A stretch of 64,000 bases of DNA. Source: Serratia inhibens. GTDB lineage: Bacteria > Pseudomonadota > Gammaproteobacteria > Enterobacterales > Enterobacteriaceae. The stretch is from the NCBI RefSeq assembly GCF_003591175.1, contig NZ_QYYG01000005.1:62001-126000 (forward strand). The letters are read 5' to 3'. Below the pieces are notes generated by a model, which worked only from the letters and a program-made list of their open reading frames with translations, did not search any database and was not told where the DNA came from. The position numbers and the translations under genes are program-made. Shown here one piece after another: positions 20,011-28,057 of the stretch (within the stretch, counting starts at the first letter, position 1; every line of letters starts with the position of its first letter).

Positions 20011-20550
20011 TTATTGCTTAACCACAAGATGGCTGCGCTGCTCTTCGCTCATTGCCTGCCCGGAACTGGAAATCACGCAGTTATATTTCTCATCTTTATT
20101 AATGATCATAAAGGTACTAACCGGGTTTTTATAGCCTTTGTCGATAGTGAAATAAACATAATCCTGCGGCAAAGAACTCGGTTTGAAGGCGCCAAACGCA
20201 TAAACACCCGCCATGCCTAACGGGGATAAATCAATCGTGAGTTCGAGCGGTTGCAGGGTATTCGGGGAAGGCAACATGGATTTTGCAGACATCATTAACG
20301 AAGCGGTGTCGATGGTGTATTCGCTGCTCACTTTCATCCCGACATACCTGGATTCAGGTGCCGAAAGTTGTTTTATACAGGCGGCATCGTGCTGGGGCGC
20401 GGGGCTGCCATTTTCTTGTACGGCGTGCACATGTTCCAGCGTCACTTGCGCTTTGCCGGTCACAGGTTTTACGCTGTCTTCCGCTTGCGCCATACCGGAA
20501 AAAACAAGGGCCGCAACCGTGGGTAGAATAACGCCAGTCATTATTTTCAT
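20011..20550 (-). CDS. Secreted hypothetical protein
   Basis: A 179-residue protein with a clear Sec signal peptide (MKIMTGVILPTVAALVFSGMAQA, cleavage before Glu24) and GGAGAAAAG upstream. The mature part contains two cysteines (AACIKQL and YNCVISS) that may form a disulfide, and a beta-rich middle (VYFTIDKGYKNPVSTFMIINKDE). I do not recognise the family. It is the only gene between the island scar and the cytochrome b561 gene, with about 370 bp of AT-rich DNA upstream. Confidence 0.7.
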   Translation of the reverse strand: MKIMTGVILPTVAALVFSGMAQAEDSVKPVTGKAQVTLEHVHAVQENGSPAPQHDAACIKQLSAPESRYVGMKVSSEYTIDTASLMMSAKSMLPSPNTLQPLELTIDLSPLGMAGVYAFGAFKPSSLPQDYVYFTIDKGYKNPVSTFMIINKDEKYNCVISSSGQAMSEEQRSHLVVKQ

Positions 20551-20858
20551 TACTTTTCTCCAGACTTTTATGAGTGGGAAAATGATATTAATTTTCCCGT
20601 GCGTGTAGTCGATGAAATTTAATTAATAAAGTCATGGGCAGCACTAAATCGCCTTGTATTAACACATGGCATGATATCGTTGCCCAGAAAAATAACTGGC
20701 GTTTTTAAGAGTGGGACATAAATTTTAAATAAACTGACTTATGATTATCGTTATTAACTTTCGGGCATATGAACTGTATGGATAACCTTAGTCAATATCC
20801 GGGATAGATACAACTCGATGGGTGAAATTTTTATTTTATCGAAGTCATAGTGAAATTA
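20551..20858. other. AT-rich intergenic DNA without recognisable gene
   Basis: About 300 bases of AT-rich sequence that should contain the promoter of the secreted protein gene on the minus strand. No coding frame, RNA motif or repeat was recognised. Confidence 0.5.
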
Positions 20859-20889
20859 ATAAGCCAATGGATTATTTCCATTGGCTTAT
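20859..20889 (-). terminator. Terminator of the cytochrome b561 gene
   Basis: A perfect 13-base stem (ATAAGCCAATGGA and its complement) with a five-base loop lies 36 bases past the 3' end of the b561 gene; the minus-strand continuation is TAATTTC. Confidence 0.7.
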
Positions 20890-20924
20890 ATATACAGGCT
20901 TATTATTATCTTGTTGCCCCTGGG

Positions 20925-21464
20925 TTAACGCTTTTTAAACAGCGGCAGCATTCTCACCAAGGTATTGTCCTTAAAGGCATAATGATGAATCAGCGCTGCT
21001 GCGGCGTGCAGGCCAATCAGCCAATAGCCGAAGGCGGCCAGCGTCTTGTGCCAGCCGATAATCGTCCGCGCCTGTGGCCGGTCGGCAATCTCGGCAAACG
21101 GCATCGGCAGGCCAAACAAAAACCACTCCTTGCCGCCCAGATAGCGGGAATAGACGCCCAGAACCGGCAGCGTCAGCAGCAGCAGGTAAATCAGAGTATG
21201 CACCAGATGCGCCGCGCCGGTTTGCCATTTTGGCGGCATCGGGCTGATGGCGGGGGAGGCGTGACGCCAGCGCAGGATCAGGCGGGCGATCATCAAAACG
21301 AAAACCGTCACCCCGCAGCTGAAGTGGGTGACCACCAGCAGATACCACAGCGGCGTGCCCGGTTCGGCAAAGCCCCTTAGCTCAATCGTGGTGCAGGTGA
21401 TGACCAACAGGATAGCGACCAGCCAGTGCAGACGGATCTGCATCGGCATAAATGTTTTCTGCAC
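20925..21464 (-). CDS. Cytochrome b561-type membrane protein
   Basis: A 179-residue four-helix integral membrane cytochrome b of the YodB/CybB type. Candidate haem ligands are the histidines in IRLHWLVA, VVTHFSCG, GWHKTLA and IGLHAAA. These proteins move electrons between quinol and acceptors such as superoxide in E. coli CybB; the partner here is unknown. It is a single gene with its own terminator. Confidence 0.9.
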   Translation of the reverse strand: MQKTFMPMQIRLHWLVAILLVITCTTIELRGFAEPGTPLWYLLVVTHFSCGVTVFVLMIARLILRWRHASPAISPMPPKWQTGAAHLVHTLIYLLLLTLPVLGVYSRYLGGKEWFLFGLPMPFAEIADRPQARTIIGWHKTLAAFGYWLIGLHAAAALIHHYAFKDNTLVRMLPLFKKR

Positions 21465-21528
21465 TGGATTTGCCTTGTTTACGTGAGATCCGATAGGCGT
21501 TGAGAGTAACGAAATGTTACAGGAGAGG

Positions 21529-21561
21529 AAAGCGCCGGGTTTGAATTTATCCCGGCGCTTT
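21529..21561. terminator. Bidirectional terminator after the binding-protein gene
   Basis: Eleven-base stem AAAGCGCCGGG/CCCGGCGCTTT with an eleven-base loop, immediately after the stop of the peptide-binding protein gene. It is also downstream of the b561 promoter region. Confidence 0.75.
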
Positions 21562-21564
21562 GGC

Positions 21565-23163
21565 TTAGTTCACTTTCGCCTTGGCGAAGTCACTGCCGTT
21601 TACGTCAACCACATAACCGCTGACGTTGCTGCGGGTGGCGTAGAACACTTTGCCGTTAGCCAGCGGCAACCAAGGGGCCTGTTCGGCAAAAATCACCTGC
21701 GCTTGCTGATAAAGCTTGTCGCGTTCTGCCGGGGCGCTCACCTGAATTGCCTTCTGGATCAACTGATCGTAACCCTTGTCGCACCAGCGGGCTATGTTGG
21801 CGCCGGTTGGCACGCCGGCGCAGCCGAGCAGCGTGGCGAAGTTGTCCGGGTCGCCGTTATCCGACATCCAGCCATACAGCGCGCTCTGCTGTTCCCCTTT
21901 GCGCAGCCCGGCCAGGTACTGGCCCCATTCCCAGGTGACGATTTTGGCCTTCACGCCCACTTTCGCCCAGTCGCTCTGGATCATCTCGGCAATGCGCCGC
22001 GAATTAGGGTTGTATGGCCGCGCCACCGGCATTGACCAGATGTCGGTTTCAAACCCTTTTTCCAGCCCGGCCTGTTTCAGCAGCTCACGGGCCTTTTGCG
22101 GATCGTAGGTATATTCCGGCAGTTTGTCGTTGTAGCCCAGCATCGCCGGCGGCAGCACCGAATAAGCCGGCGTACCGCTGTCTTTGAACACCGCCGCGAC
22201 AATCGCTTTCTTGTCCACCGCATAGCTCAGCGCCTGGCGAACCAGCACATTATCAAAAGGTTTCTTCTGGGTGTTGAACGCCAGATAACCGACGTTCAGG
22301 CCATTGATATTGTGCAGTTGCAGGTTTTTGTCGCTCTTGATGGCGTCAAACTGCTCCGGCAGCGGGGCGGGAATGATCTGACACTCATTGGTTTTCAGCT
22401 TGGCCACCCGGGTCTGCGCATCCGGCGTGATGGAGAAGATCAGGTGTTTGCTGGCCACCTCGCCTTGCCAATAGTGCGGGTTGGCCACGTAGCGGATCAG
22501 CGAGTCTTGCTTGTACTGTTGCAGCGCGAACGGGCCGGTGCCGATAGGCCAGTTATCCACATACTCCGGCGTGCCTTTCTTCAACATGGCGTCGGCGTAT
22601 TCTGCGGAAAGAATCGAGGCGAAATCCATCGTCCAGTCGGCCAAAAACGCGGCGTTGGGCTGGCTCAGCGTAAAGCGCACGTGGTCGTTATCCACCGCTT
22701 CGACTTTGGTAATCAGCTTGTCCAGCCCGGTGTCGGTAAAGTACTCGTAATTACCGCCGGACACCTTGTGGTACGGGTGATTAGCGTCTTTTTGGCGCAT
22801 AACGGTGAACACCACGTCCTCGGCGTTGAAGTCGCGTGTCGGCGTGAAGTATTTGTTGCTGTTGAATTTCACGCCCTTGCGCAGCGTAAAGGTGTAGGTT
22901 TTGCCATCCGGGCTGATAGTCCACTCGGTGGCCAGCGAGGGGGCAGGGGTTTTATCGCTTTCGCGCAGCGTCAGCAGGCGATTATACAATACCTGCGAGG
23001 TGGCGATAAAAGTCGGCCCGGAGCTGGCGAGCTGCGGATTGAAAGACTCCGGCGAGGCGACCGTGCAATAGACCAGCGTATCGGAAGCCGCCAGCGCGCT
23101 GCCCGCCGCCAACAGGCTGGTTCCCGCCAATAGCAGGCCTGCAGTTGTTTGTTTTAAAAGCAT
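21565..23163 (-). CDS. Periplasmic dipeptide/oligopeptide-type binding protein (SBP family 5)
   Basis: A 532-residue exported solute-binding protein with a signal peptide ending SALA, homologous to DppA/SbmA-associated family 5 proteins (LVYCTVASPESFNPQLASSG, LATEWTISPDGKTYTFTLRKGVKF). It would deliver a peptide or similar ligand to an ABC permease, but none is encoded nearby, so it is an orphan that may use a Dpp-type permease elsewhere. It is divergent from the VibH-like gene, and the Fur box at 23389 lies between them, which hints at iron control. Confidence 0.93.
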   Translation of the reverse strand: MLLKQTTAGLLLAGTSLLAAGSALAASDTLVYCTVASPESFNPQLASSGPTFIATSQVLYNRLLTLRESDKTPAPSLATEWTISPDGKTYTFTLRKGVKFNSNKYFTPTRDFNAEDVVFTVMRQKDANHPYHKVSGGNYEYFTDTGLDKLITKVEAVDNDHVRFTLSQPNAAFLADWTMDFASILSAEYADAMLKKGTPEYVDNWPIGTGPFALQQYKQDSLIRYVANPHYWQGEVASKHLIFSITPDAQTRVAKLKTNECQIIPAPLPEQFDAIKSDKNLQLHNINGLNVGYLAFNTQKKPFDNVLVRQALSYAVDKKAIVAAVFKDSGTPAYSVLPPAMLGYNDKLPEYTYDPQKARELLKQAGLEKGFETDIWSMPVARPYNPNSRRIAEMIQSDWAKVGVKAKIVTWEWGQYLAGLRKGEQQSALYGWMSDNGDPDNFATLLGCAGVPTGANIARWCDKGYDQLIQKAIQVSAPAERDKLYQQAQVIFAEQAPWLPLANGKVFYATRSNVSGYVVDVNGSDFAKAKVN

Positions 23164-23388
23164 AAAAGTGATAGCTCCCTCAGGTTGATGGGGGACACTG
23201 CCGCCGCTGTGGCATTCAGGCAGCCCCCGGTTTAACTATAATGAGGCTTTGCGGATCTGGGAACGGGTGGTGGCGGATTCCTTTTCGGTTATTACGCTGA
23301 CCGCCCAGATTCTCACCGCTGCCGGCGAACATTTTTTACCTCGATAGTCCCCTTATCCGACACGCATTAACCTGTTGTCCTATATTTA

Positions 23389-23421
23389 TGAAAATGATAA
23401 TAAGTGTTATTATCATTTTCA
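23389..23421. promoter_or_regulatory. Fur box upstream of the VibH-like gene
   Basis: A perfect 14-base inverted repeat, TGAAAATGATAATA and its complement around AGTGT, contains GATAATA...TATTATC and closely fits the Fur consensus GATAATGATAATCATTATC. It lies about 80 bases upstream of the condensation-enzyme start and is also in the 5' region of the divergent binding-protein gene. Confidence 0.88.
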
Positions 23422-23503
23422 TTTGTAACCATATTGAAACACTTTCAGCGCGTTGCGGCTGCCGTCTTTCTGGTATCCACGTCGCATATCAAAGGTAGGT
23501 AAC

Positions 23504-24850
23504 ATGTCGGAAACCCTTTTGGCTACGGAATGGCTGCCGCTGTCGCCGGCACAGTTAGACTTCTGGGAGGAGTTTACCTTGCACCCCGGGCAGCCCTTTT
23601 CTACCGTCGCTCACGTCACCGAATTGCGCGGAGCGGTGGATGAGGCGGCGTTGTGTCGGGCGATAACCCTCACTGTCGCGGAAACACAGGCGTTTGCGCT
23701 GCGGTTTGATACCCCTAGAGGCGATCGGTGGCCGATGCAGCGCTACGATCCCGAACGGGTCCCGCGCCTGAAGCGTATTGATTTGCAGGAACATCCCGAC
23801 CCTTATCATGCCGCGATGCGCTTGATGCAGGCCGATGCAGCCCAGCCGATGGATCTGCACAGCCAACCGATGGCGGCCGTGTGGCTGCTCGCTCTGGGGC
23901 CGACGCGCTATATCTGGTACCTGCGTGCTCACCATATCATTATCGATGGTTACGGCATGGCGCTGGTCGAGCATCGCTGCGCTACGCTGTATGCGCATTT
24001 TCTCGGCAAGGGCACGGCGGGACAAGCATTGGGCGCGTTCAGCACCTTCCAGCAACATGAGTTGGCCTACGGGGTTTCCGAACGCTGCGACAGGGATCGC
24101 CGGTTCTGGCAGCGTTATTTACCGCCGTCGCAGGTGCTGCCGACGGTGCGTAAAGGCGGCCGGGAATATGGCGTGAAATGCCTCAGCACCAGCACCCCGC
24201 TGCCGGAAGACATTTCACGGCGGCTGCGTCTGTTGTCCGAACGCAGCGGTATCGGCTGGCCCGATCTGCTGCTGGCCCTGTCCGCTGCCTGGCTGTTTTT
24301 TACGTTGCCGCCTTTACCGCATGATAAGGGAAATACGCGTACTCTGTGGATGCCGGCGATGAATCGCCGCAGCAGCAAAGCGACCAATACGCCGGCTTTG
24401 GCGGTCAATACGCTGCCGTTTTTGGTTTCACTGCGTGCGGAAGAGACGCTGGGGCATTTCCTGTCCGGCATGACGCAGACGCTGCGTGAACTGCGCAGCC
24501 ACGCCGGTTATCGCCTGCGGCAGATGGCTACCGATCGCGGCGTGACGCCCGCCTCTCGTTTGTTTATTTCCCCGTTTATCAACGTTCAGCCGTTTGATTC
24601 GGCCGGTTTCAGCGGCTGCACCAGTACGCGCCGGGTGCTGGCAGGCGGTGCCGGCGACGGGATTAACCTGATCTTCCGTGGCGGCACTGACGCCGGTGGT
24701 CTGCATTTGGATATCGATGTCTTTGTGCAGCAGTTCCCTGCAGCAGGCGCGGCCGGCTACGGTAGCGCCTTGCAGGGCTTTTTGCAGCGTGCGTTACGGG
24801 AAGAGGCGTTGGAGAGGGCGATCGGCGAGTTGGTGGCGGTGCACGCCTGA
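23504..24850 (+). CDS. Stand-alone NRPS condensation enzyme, VibH-like
   Basis: A 448-residue free-standing condensation (C) domain with an intact HHxxxDG motif (His143-His144, Asp148-Gly149). VibH, of similar size, joins DHB held on an aryl carrier protein to a free diamine. The same reaction with diaminopropane or a polyamine is inferred here, with an EntB-type carrier encoded elsewhere. The start at ATG 23504 follows AAGGTAGG; the in-frame codons upstream are unlikely to be translated. A Fur box precedes it. From memory, it resembles SchH of serratiochelin synthesis. Confidence 0.85.
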   Translation: MSETLLATEWLPLSPAQLDFWEEFTLHPGQPFSTVAHVTELRGAVDEAALCRAITLTVAETQAFALRFDTPRGDRWPMQRYDPERVPRLKRIDLQEHPDPYHAAMRLMQADAAQPMDLHSQPMAAVWLLALGPTRYIWYLRAHHIIIDGYGMALVEHRCATLYAHFLGKGTAGQALGAFSTFQQHELAYGVSERCDRDRRFWQRYLPPSQVLPTVRKGGREYGVKCLSTSTPLPEDISRRLRLLSERSGIGWPDLLLALSAAWLFFTLPPLPHDKGNTRTLWMPAMNRRSSKATNTPALAVNTLPFLVSLRAEETLGHFLSGMTQTLRELRSHAGYRLRQMATDRGVTPASRLFISPFINVQPFDSAGFSGCTSTRRVLAGGAGDGINLIFRGGTDAGGLHLDIDVFVQQFPAAGAAGYGSALQGFLQRALREEALERAIGELVAVHA

Positions 24851-24857
24851 AGAAAAC

Positions 24858-24878
24858 GGGCAGAGTATGACCCTGCCC
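24858..24878 (-). terminator. Terminator of the minus-strand NRPS operon
   Basis: Stem GGGCAG/CTGCCC with a nine-base loop. On the minus strand it is followed by GTTTTC. It lies between the convergent VibH-like and Cy-A genes. Confidence 0.55.
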
Positions 24879-24892
24879 ATAGGGAATGGTGC

Positions 24893-27800
24893 TTAGCGCG
24901 CCAGCAGCGCTGCGACCTCCCGCGCATTTTTGCAGGGGATCAGCATCGTTGGCGGCAGTTGGGTGCCAAAGGCGTCATTAAGCTGTGCGGCCACCTGGCG
25001 GATGTGCGGCAGTTTCAGCCCCATGGCGATAAAGGCGGTTTCCTCCCCCCACTCAGGACGCGGCGCTGTGCCGATGGCCTGCAGATAGATGGCCAGAATT
25101 TTACCGCTCTGTACCGGCGGTGCGCTCGGTAAAGGTGCCGCACAGGCGTTCAACCCGGGAGCTGCCCGCCCGGCACCGAGCGCGGTGCGGATAGCGTGAC
25201 GGTCGGTTTTTCCGTTGCCGGAGAGCGGCAGCGTTTCGGCGTGGATAAAGCGCGTCGGGATATGAGTACAAGGCAGATAGCCGGTCGAGAAGGCGCGAAT
25301 ATCCGCCAGCGACAGCGGCTCGCCGTCGTGGGTGAGGTACATCGCGCCCAGCGTCGATTCGGCATTTTCCCCGCTCGGATAATCCACTACCACGATGTCC
25401 AGAATCGCCTCATGCCCGCGCAGCACGTCTTCAATCTCCGGCAGCGAAACGCGCACGCCGCGGATTTTCACATAGCCGTTCACCCGGCTGGCGAACAGGA
25501 TGTTGCCGTCCGGGCGATAGTAGCCTTGATCGCCGGTGCGGAAGGCACGCAGCGGTTGCCCGTCGGGGCTATCCAGTTGGACGAAGTCATGCTGCTTCAC
25601 TTCGCCGTCTTCCAGATAGCCTAACGCCAGATTCACCCCCGCCGTATGAATGCGGCCCACCACGCCGGCCGGGCAGTGCGTGCCGTCGTCATGGCAAATA
25701 AAGTATTGGTTGCCCGGCAATGGCTGGCCGTAGGGCACGGTGCCGGTGTCCTGCGCTGCAATCGGGTGCCAGATGCTCCAGATGGTGGTTTCTGTCGGGC
25801 CGCCGAGTGAGAACAGGCAGATGTCCGGATGCAAGCTTCGCAACGTCTGCACCGTCGCCGGTTTGATGTAATCGCCGCCCTGAGCCACCAGCCGCAGCGA
25901 GCGCAGGCTGTCGGCCGTTTTGCAGGTGAGCAGCATTTCCAGGATCGCAGGTACGGAACACCACAGGCTGACGCGGTGGCGCTCCACCAACTGGTTCCAA
26001 CTGATGGCGTCTTTTTCCTGGTGCGGCGCGGGCAGAACCAGCGTCGCGCCGGCGCTGAGCGAGCCGAACAGGTCAAACATCGACATATCGTGGTGCGGCG
26101 GCGTCACGGAGATAAACACATCATCGGCGGTGACCGCCCAGCGTTGCAGAGTCTGCCCAAGCACATTGGCGGTGGCGCGGTTGTTGAGTACCACGCATTT
26201 GGGTTTGCCGGTGGTGCCGGAGGTATACAGGTAATAGCCGGCCTCGGTGCTTGCGCTGCGCTCCGTCAACGTCTGGTTACCCGGCAGCTCAGGCCTGCCT
26301 GCGGCCGGGTCGAGCAACTCTGTCGGCGTCGCTCCGTGCGGGGTATTCAGCTCGCCCTGATGCACCACCAGATCCGGTCGGCAGTTAGTCAGCAGATAGG
26401 CGGTGCGTTCCGGCGGCGAGTTGATGTCGATCGGCACCCAGATAACCCCCAACAGCGCGCAGGCCAGGGAGATAGTCACATGTTCCGGGCTACGCGCCAG
26501 ATACAGCGCCAGCACGCTGCCGCGCCCCAGATTGCGCCGTTGCAGGTTGGCCATCACGGCCCCGACCTGGCGACCCAACTCAGGATAAGACAGGGTCTGC
26601 TCATCGCAGATCAGCGCCGGGCGCGGCTGTGGATCGTTAAACAGCCGTTCGGCCAGTTGCGCCAGATAGGGATAAGCGGTGAATGCCGTTTCGCCGTGGT
26701 TATGGCGATAGTGCCGGTAATCGATAAAGCGCGCCGGGGCGATCTCCAGATCGCTGTCCTGGCACATTTGCACCACCCGGCGTTGCAGGGCGTCCAGCAT
26801 CGCCTGCACCTGTTCGCCGTCCAGCGTCTGTTCGGCGTAATCGACGCACAGTTGCAGATTTTTGTCGGCGTCCTGCGTCAAACGGATGTCGATCGCGACC
26901 TGCGGCGTTTGGGTCAGGCCGTCGTGGTAGCGTACCGGTGCGCCGGCCGGCAGCGTCTCCCAGCTCAGGCAGTTGGTGAGAATGACCGGCAGCGCCGGGG
27001 CGCCCTGGCTGCGGTTCAGCAACTGCCGCGCCAGATCAACGCCGGAAAAGGCCAGGTGGTCGAGAGCGCCCAGTATGTCGTCCTGCAGTGCCTGCGCACG
27101 GCTGACAAAAGTGCCGCCCGCGCGCGAATAACGCACGGCCACAAAGGTAGAGGCGTTGCCGAGCGAACCCCCTGCCGCAGGAAACGCCACCGGCACGCCC
27201 ACACACAGCTCGCCGTCGGTGGTCCACTGCGCCAGCGTATCGAGGATCACCGCCGAAAGGGCGCTGTTGCGCAGCAGCGAATGGGCAGATCCCAGGCGTG
27301 AGAAGGTTTTTAGCGCTTCGCGCGGCAGGGTCAGGCTGGCGCGCCGGTAGCGAGAGCTTTTGATGTTGGCCAGCGGGGCGCACCACGGCAATGCCGACGG
27401 AGTGGTGATGTCTTGAAGTTTGGTCTGCCAATAGGCGGCGTCGGCCTGGCGCTGTTCTGCCGATGCGGTAGCCGGCGGGGTAGCCGGTTCGATTGACGGC
27501 AACGAAGCGTCATCGAACAGCCGGGCAATCAGGGTAGCAATACCCTGGCCATCGAGGATCAGCGCATCGAAGCTGGTGAAAATCAGGGTGTCGTAGCGCC
27601 CGGTGGCGTCCTGCATCTCCGGCAACTGAATGGCGGCAATGCGCCACAGCGGCTGCGCGGGATCGTGGCGTTGGTGCGAATACTGCTCGCGCAGGGCGGC
27701 CAGCCGTTGCTGCGCCGCCTCCTGGCCCAGCGAGCGCAGATCGTGCCGGTCCAGGTTCAGCGTGGTTTCCGGCCGTACGCGCTGGGTGAAACGCTGGGGA

Positions 27801-27985
27801 TCGAGGCAGGTACGCAGTGCGGGATAGTGTTGCACCAGTTCGGCCAGCCGGGTTTCCAGCCGCGCCAGATCCAGCCGTTGGCCGCGGTATTCGCGGAAAT
27901 CGTGCATCGCCACGCCGCCGAGCGGCCACTGTTCGCTGCGGCCGAGGAGGTAAGCCTGTTGCAGCGCGGTTAATGGAGTCTCCAT
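24893..27985 (-). CDS. NRPS protein: heterocyclization (Cy)-adenylation (A)-degenerate carrier
   Basis: A 1030-residue siderophore NRPS. Residues 1-430 form a Cy domain: the DxxxxDxxS motif reads Asp140...Asp145...Gly148, so the last position is Gly. Residues 440-935 form a complete A domain: TSGTTGKPKC, GGPTETTIW, FRTGDQGYYRPDG, GYVKIRGVRVSLPEIE and the catalytic Lys in LSGNGKTDR. The final 75 residues look like a carrier domain, but the motif is FIAMGLKLPHI with Leu992 where the phosphopantetheine Ser should be. It therefore must load the carrier of the C-PCP-C protein in trans. Threonine is the likely substrate by analogy with VibF; the specificity code was not decoded. It is the second gene of a minus-strand operon. 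Confidence 0.88.
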   Translation of the reverse strand: METPLTALQQAYLLGRSEQWPLGGVAMHDFREYRGQRLDLARLETRLAELVQHYPALRTCLDPQRFTQRVRPETTLNLDRHDLRSLGQEAAQQRLAALREQYSHQRHDPAQPLWRIAAIQLPEMQDATGRYDTLIFTSFDALILDGQGIATLIARLFDDASLPSIEPATPPATASAEQRQADAAYWQTKLQDITTPSALPWCAPLANIKSSRYRRASLTLPREALKTFSRLGSAHSLLRNSALSAVILDTLAQWTTDGELCVGVPVAFPAAGGSLGNASTFVAVRYSRAGGTFVSRAQALQDDILGALDHLAFSGVDLARQLLNRSQGAPALPVILTNCLSWETLPAGAPVRYHDGLTQTPQVAIDIRLTQDADKNLQLCVDYAEQTLDGEQVQAMLDALQRRVVQMCQDSDLEIAPARFIDYRHYRHNHGETAFTAYPYLAQLAERLFNDPQPRPALICDEQTLSYPELGRQVGAVMANLQRRNLGRGSVLALYLARSPEHVTISLACALLGVIWVPIDINSPPERTAYLLTNCRPDLVVHQGELNTPHGATPTELLDPAAGRPELPGNQTLTERSASTEAGYYLYTSGTTGKPKCVVLNNRATANVLGQTLQRWAVTADDVFISVTPPHHDMSMFDLFGSLSAGATLVLPAPHQEKDAISWNQLVERHRVSLWCSVPAILEMLLTCKTADSLRSLRLVAQGGDYIKPATVQTLRSLHPDICLFSLGGPTETTIWSIWHPIAAQDTGTVPYGQPLPGNQYFICHDDGTHCPAGVVGRIHTAGVNLALGYLEDGEVKQHDFVQLDSPDGQPLRAFRTGDQGYYRPDGNILFASRVNGYVKIRGVRVSLPEIEDVLRGHEAILDIVVVDYPSGENAESTLGAMYLTHDGEPLSLADIRAFSTGYLPCTHIPTRFIHAETLPLSGNGKTDRHAIRTALGAGRAAPGLNACAAPLPSAPPVQSGKILAIYLQAIGTAPRPEWGEETAFIAMGLKLPHIRQVAAQLNDAFGTQLPPTMLIPCKNAREVAALLAR

Positions 27986-28057
27986 GGTATTTCCCTATTG
28001 TCGCTAACCGATGAAAAAGAATGCAGGGCGCGTGAGGCCAGGCGCCCGAAACCGATA

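Noticed and set aside
22096-23133. A 345-codon open frame antisense to the binding-protein gene
   Set aside because: Shadow composition; the binding protein on the minus strand is a clear family member.
25829-27301. A 490-codon open frame antisense to the Cy-A NRPS gene
   Set aside because: Long only because of high GC; composition is that of a shadow and the A-domain motifs are on the other strand.
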